From Pythium myriotylum (taxonomy: Eukaryota > Oomycota > Peronosporomycetes > Pythiales > Pythiaceae), in contig JALJCQ010000011.1 of the NCBI GenBank assembly GCA_023091665.1, forward strand, positions 124,001-188,000: DNA of 64,000 nt. Direction: 5' to 3'. How positions within the stretch are numbered: the first letter of the stretch is position 1; every line of letters begins with the position of its first letter. This document shows, in pieces, positions 61,334 to 64,000 of the stretch. The notes beneath the pieces were generated by a model, which was given only the letters and a program-made list of their open reading frames with translations, made no database searches and was not told the DNA's origin. The translations under genes were made by a program, and so were the position numbers.

Positions 61334-62224
61334 GAAACACGTGCTCGTTGGAGCCAAGGAAATGAGGGAGAATGCAACCACGTACCTCGATTGTCGGATC
61401 GCCGGATCGCCGAATCGCCGAATTGCCGGAGCGACTGGTTGCGTGTGGCCGCGTCGCGAGACCCGACTCGACTGGTCTCGGCGCGGCCGCCCAGAAGCCC
61501 GGGTCTGGAGTGGATGACGGGGGGTTCTTCCTCGCGCCGGCGGGAGCAGTCGGTTTGCCATGCGCCTGGCGGGCCCTGGCCGCAGCGGAAGACCCGAGTC
61601 GACTGGTCTCCGAGCGGCCATCCAGGCGCACGGTGCGCTGGGCTCTCGTCGCTCTCGGTGGTCGAAGGTCGGTCCCGCCTGCGCCTTCGACAGCCGTCGC
61701 GGCGGCGCGTCCCCGTCATCTGTCGCTTGGAGGCGTGGAGGTGTCGCGTGGATCTACACACAAAGAGAAATGGGGATGATGGAGAGCGGGAGGTGTGGAG
61801 ACGGAGTGGGAGATCGAAGAGTGAGCGGGGGGAGCGCTGGGTGCTTTGGATCTCGCGGGATCGGATCGTCGGTATCCCGAGTACAGCATGCCAAGAGAAA
61901 TGGGAGCTTGTCTCATGGCTACTTTGTGGGCCTCATGGGTACAATCGCATTGAGCAGGGTATGCGAAGTGGTGAGTGTGAAGCTGGGTGAAAGGCATCCG
62001 AGTGGAGACACCAGCAGCGCCGCTTCTCGTTCGGGATATGCATTTATACAGGTTGAAGGTCAACTTTTGTCAGTCAAACCGACGCTGATACGGAGACTGA
62101 GACTGATGCTGGTCTATGACAAAAACCTTGGCGTGGCGTGATGCTCGGCGCTGGGCCGTCGGCGGTAGCATCTTTGGTGACGCAGGGATTTCCAGCGATG
62201 GTGGCGTGGATCGCGAGGAGGCAT
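61308..62224 (+). repeat. Dispersed repeat R2, inserted at the 3' end of the EGF-like gene
   Basis: The second copy of the repeat at 58848-59778, offset by 2460 bases at its start. Its left edge, CTCTTCTTACGG, coincides with the loss of EGF-like coding sequence. The copies then drift apart after about 61900. Confidence 0.75.
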
Positions 62225-62428
62225 CAATTGAAAGAAGAGCCCTTGGTGTCTCGAACGAAACAAGAGCGAGGAAATGAATTACTGAATTACGCTACTTACT
62301 GGAAGAAGACACTGAAATAGCCCTATCCTCTGCGTAACCCACTTGTAAGGAAAGTGGCAAGTTACGTAACCCTCGTCACCATCTGCGACGGTGAATCTCT
62401 TAAGCATCCGGTCGGGCGACTCAGCACT
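62225..62428. other. Upstream of the antiporter gene
   Basis: No gene or named motif is recognised between repeat R2 and the ATG at 62429. Confidence 0.5.
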
Positions 62429-64000
62429 ATGAGCTGGAGATACACGCCCCTCGTGGCCGCCGCCGTGGCGTTCGCGGCGCTTCCGCATGCTCAGACTGCC
62501 AAGATCGTCGCAGCGGATCGAACGGCGTCCTCCGCGGCCCCGGGCGTTCCTCCAATCTCAGGAAACGATCGCTTCACGACCGCTGATGAGCTCCCGCTCG
62601 CCACCGCCGTGCCGATCGTAACGCTCCTCACAGACGAACAGCTCAAGGCGATCGGCGTCAAGTCCACTCAGAGCCCTCACTCCGAAGACGAGACCCACGC
62701 GAAGCAGCCCGCAGCTCCTGGGACGGACGTCAAAGACAGCACAGGAGTGTCGCCGGCCCCTACGGAGCTCACAGGCTCTGTCGCTGCGGACGTGTCCATT
62801 GACCACGTGGAAGCTCACCTGCAAATCCTCCAGCAGCTCGAACTCAGTGTTGCACGTAGTATCGAGGCGCTAAACAAGCGCAACGGCGACCCGCTTGCTC
62901 CACAAGGCATTTCGGCGAACAGGCACGTGGACTTGTACGACCTCAATATTGAGCTTCAAACCGTGCAAAAGAACTTGAAGAAGCTTGCAGAAGGGCTGAA
63001 TGGCACGCTCCAGGACTTGGAAGTCGTGGAGAAAGATACAGAGGCCAAGGCCAAGAAACTCGAGGCTGTACTTCAAATTCAGCAAGAGGAGAAAGAGGAA
63101 CATTTCATTGAGGAGAACGGCATCAAAGAAGTTGACTACGAAACGGGCCATTTGAAAAATTCAACAAACCTCAAGCTGTCTCATGCTCATCGCGACAAAC
63201 TTGAGGCCGCTGAGAAAAAGGTGGACCCGGCCGTACTGCACTACGACTTCGAGTTGCTTGGCCAGATCGCTATATTGTTGGGCGTTTCGGCTATTGGTGG
63301 CATTATTGCGACGTTCTTCAACATTCCTCCAAATATCGGGTATTTATTGGGTGGCGCTCTGGTCGGCCCCTCGTGCTTGATGATTGTAAAGCAATTCAAG
63401 GAAGTCGAGACGATCTCACTCTTTGGTTCGATCTTCTTGCTCTTCGGCCACGGCGCTTCGTACACTCCCCAGCAAATTGAGCACCTTGGTGTGAAGAAAT
63501 ATCTTGTCACAGGAGCTGCATACATCTTTGGGACTGTGCTGCTCGTCGCACTCGTTTCTGTGTATCTAGGATGGGTAAGATCTTTCTCACTAGGGACGGT
63601 TGCATTGTTCTTACGAGGGTTGTGTTTGATGACAGTCGTCTTCGTTCTCCGAAGGAATAACAGTGGGAGTTGCAGTGAGTTTCACAACCACGGCACCATT
63701 ATACGAACATATTCGAGCAAACCAAATTCAGGATACTTCGTATGGACGGGTGCGGGTTTTTCAAATGCAGTACAAGTGTGGATGTTGATGCTTACCAAGC
63801 TCTTGTACCCCACAGACTTTAGTTGCGATTATTGCCGTGCAAGATGTGCTCATGAGCTTCGCTCTTGGTACACCAGAGTGGTTCTCTGTCCGATCCACCA
63901 TTTTTGTGGGTTTTGCTGCAGTGCGCTCAATCATCGCGTACGCTATCGTCGTTGTGCTCGCGCTTGGTCTTCACTTGCATGTTGTACCACGGCTGCTCGC
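62429..64000 (+). CDS. TMCO3/KEA-like cation/proton antiporter (5' part)
   Basis: Partial; the gene runs off the window. The signal peptide (MSWRYTPLVAAAVAFAALPH) is followed by a lumenal or extracellular region with a coiled coil (LNIELQTVQKNLKKLAEGLN, KAKKLEAVLQIQQEE). The first Na+/H+-exchanger-type helices come next: LLGVSAIGGIIATFF, NIPPNIGYLLGGALVGPSCL, GSIFLLFGHGASYTPQQIEH and VAIIAVQDVLMSFALG. Introns inferred: 63575-63635 (GG|GTAAGA ... GACAG) and 63750-63815 (GG|GTGCGG ... CACAG), both phase 0. This layout (signal peptide, coiled coil, CPA2-type exchanger) matches TMCO3 and plant KEA-type K+/H+ antiporters. It would exchange K+ or Na+ for protons at an endomembrane or the plasma membrane. 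Exons: 62429-63574, 63636-63749 and 63816 onward. Confidence 0.8.
   Translation, partial: MSWRYTPLVAAAVAFAALPHAQTAKIVAADRTASSAAPGVPPISGNDRFTTADELPLATAVPIVTLLTDEQLKAIGVKSTQSPHSEDETHAKQPAAPGTDVKDSTGVSPAPTELTGSVAADVSIDHVEAHLQILQQLELSVARSIEALNKRNGDPLAPQGISANRHVDLYDLNIELQTVQKNLKKLAEGLNGTLQDLEVVEKDTEAKAKKLEAVLQIQQEEKEEHFIEENGIKEVDYETGHLKNSTNLKLSHAHRDKLEAAEKKVDPAVLHYDFELLGQIAILLGVSAIGGIIATFFNIPPNIGYLLGGALVGPSCLMIVKQFKEVETISLFGSIFLLFGHGASYTPQQIEHLGVKKYLVTGAAYIFGTVLLVALVSVYLGWVRSFSLGTVALFLRGLCLMTVVFVLRRNNSGSCSEFHNHGTIIRTYSSKPNSGYFVWTGAGFSNAVQVWMLMLTKLLYPTDFSCDYCRARCAHELRSWYTRVVLCPIHHFCGFCCSALNHRVRYRRCARAWSSLACCTTAAR

Overview
Organism. This is a eukaryotic, GC-rich nuclear segment. Short GT-AG introns of about 47-78 bp can be placed in six genes of the right-hand third by restoring conserved protein frames. 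The gene set (GRIP golgin, GRASP, RNA polymerase III subunit, GON4-like protein, monomeric B12-dependent ribonucleotide reductase) and the retroelement content fit an oomycete (stramenopile) best. The species cannot be told from sequence alone.

Layout. Bases 1 to about 36,300 are a repeat-rich accessory region; about 36,900 to 64,000 is gene-dense core sequence. The accessory region is dominated by seven copies of one gene family. Five copies (5527-7410 -, 19364-21247 -, 24102-25985 +, 27650-29533 -, 32945-34828 +) encode a 627-residue fusion of an isocyanide synthase domain (Dit1/PvcA family) and an Fe(II)/2-oxoglutarate dioxygenase domain (PvcB/TauD family). Two copies (3214-4167 +, 9088-10041 +) encode only the dioxygenase (317 residues). 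The copies alternate in strand and form three large inverted repeats: A, mirror point near 8,249; B, near 22,674.5; C, near 31,239. Copies 1 and 5 look like gene-conversion mosaics. By family knowledge the fusion would turn an amino acid (Tyr or Trp in characterised relatives) into an isocyanide and then oxidise or decarboxylate it. The array may therefore be an amplified one-protein isocyanide pathway; the product is unknown.

Between palindromes A and B sits a Ngaro-like tyrosine-recombinase retroelement (11507-16980) with textbook split direct repeats A1, B1-A2, B2. Its gag-like ORF and pol-like ORF are in the same frame, separated by one TGA followed by CTA. Next to it lies a broken ABCG transporter gene containing a retroelement RNase H fragment. 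A decayed GH3 beta-glucosidase end opens the window.

Core region, left to right: multi-PH/PDZ protein (+), GRIP-domain golgin (-), RNA polymerase III subunit RPC3 (+), GON4-like Myb protein (-), class II ribonucleotide reductase with a mitochondrial-type leader (+), RRM protein (-), DUF1295 membrane protein (+), GRASP Golgi stacking protein (-), Sel1-repeat mitochondrial-type protein (-), secreted EGF-like protein whose 3' end runs into a 0.9-kb dispersed repeat (+), and the 5' part of a TMCO3/KEA-like cation/proton antiporter (+, cut by the window end). Several neighbours are divergent with short shared upstream gaps (45213-45432, 50571-50733).
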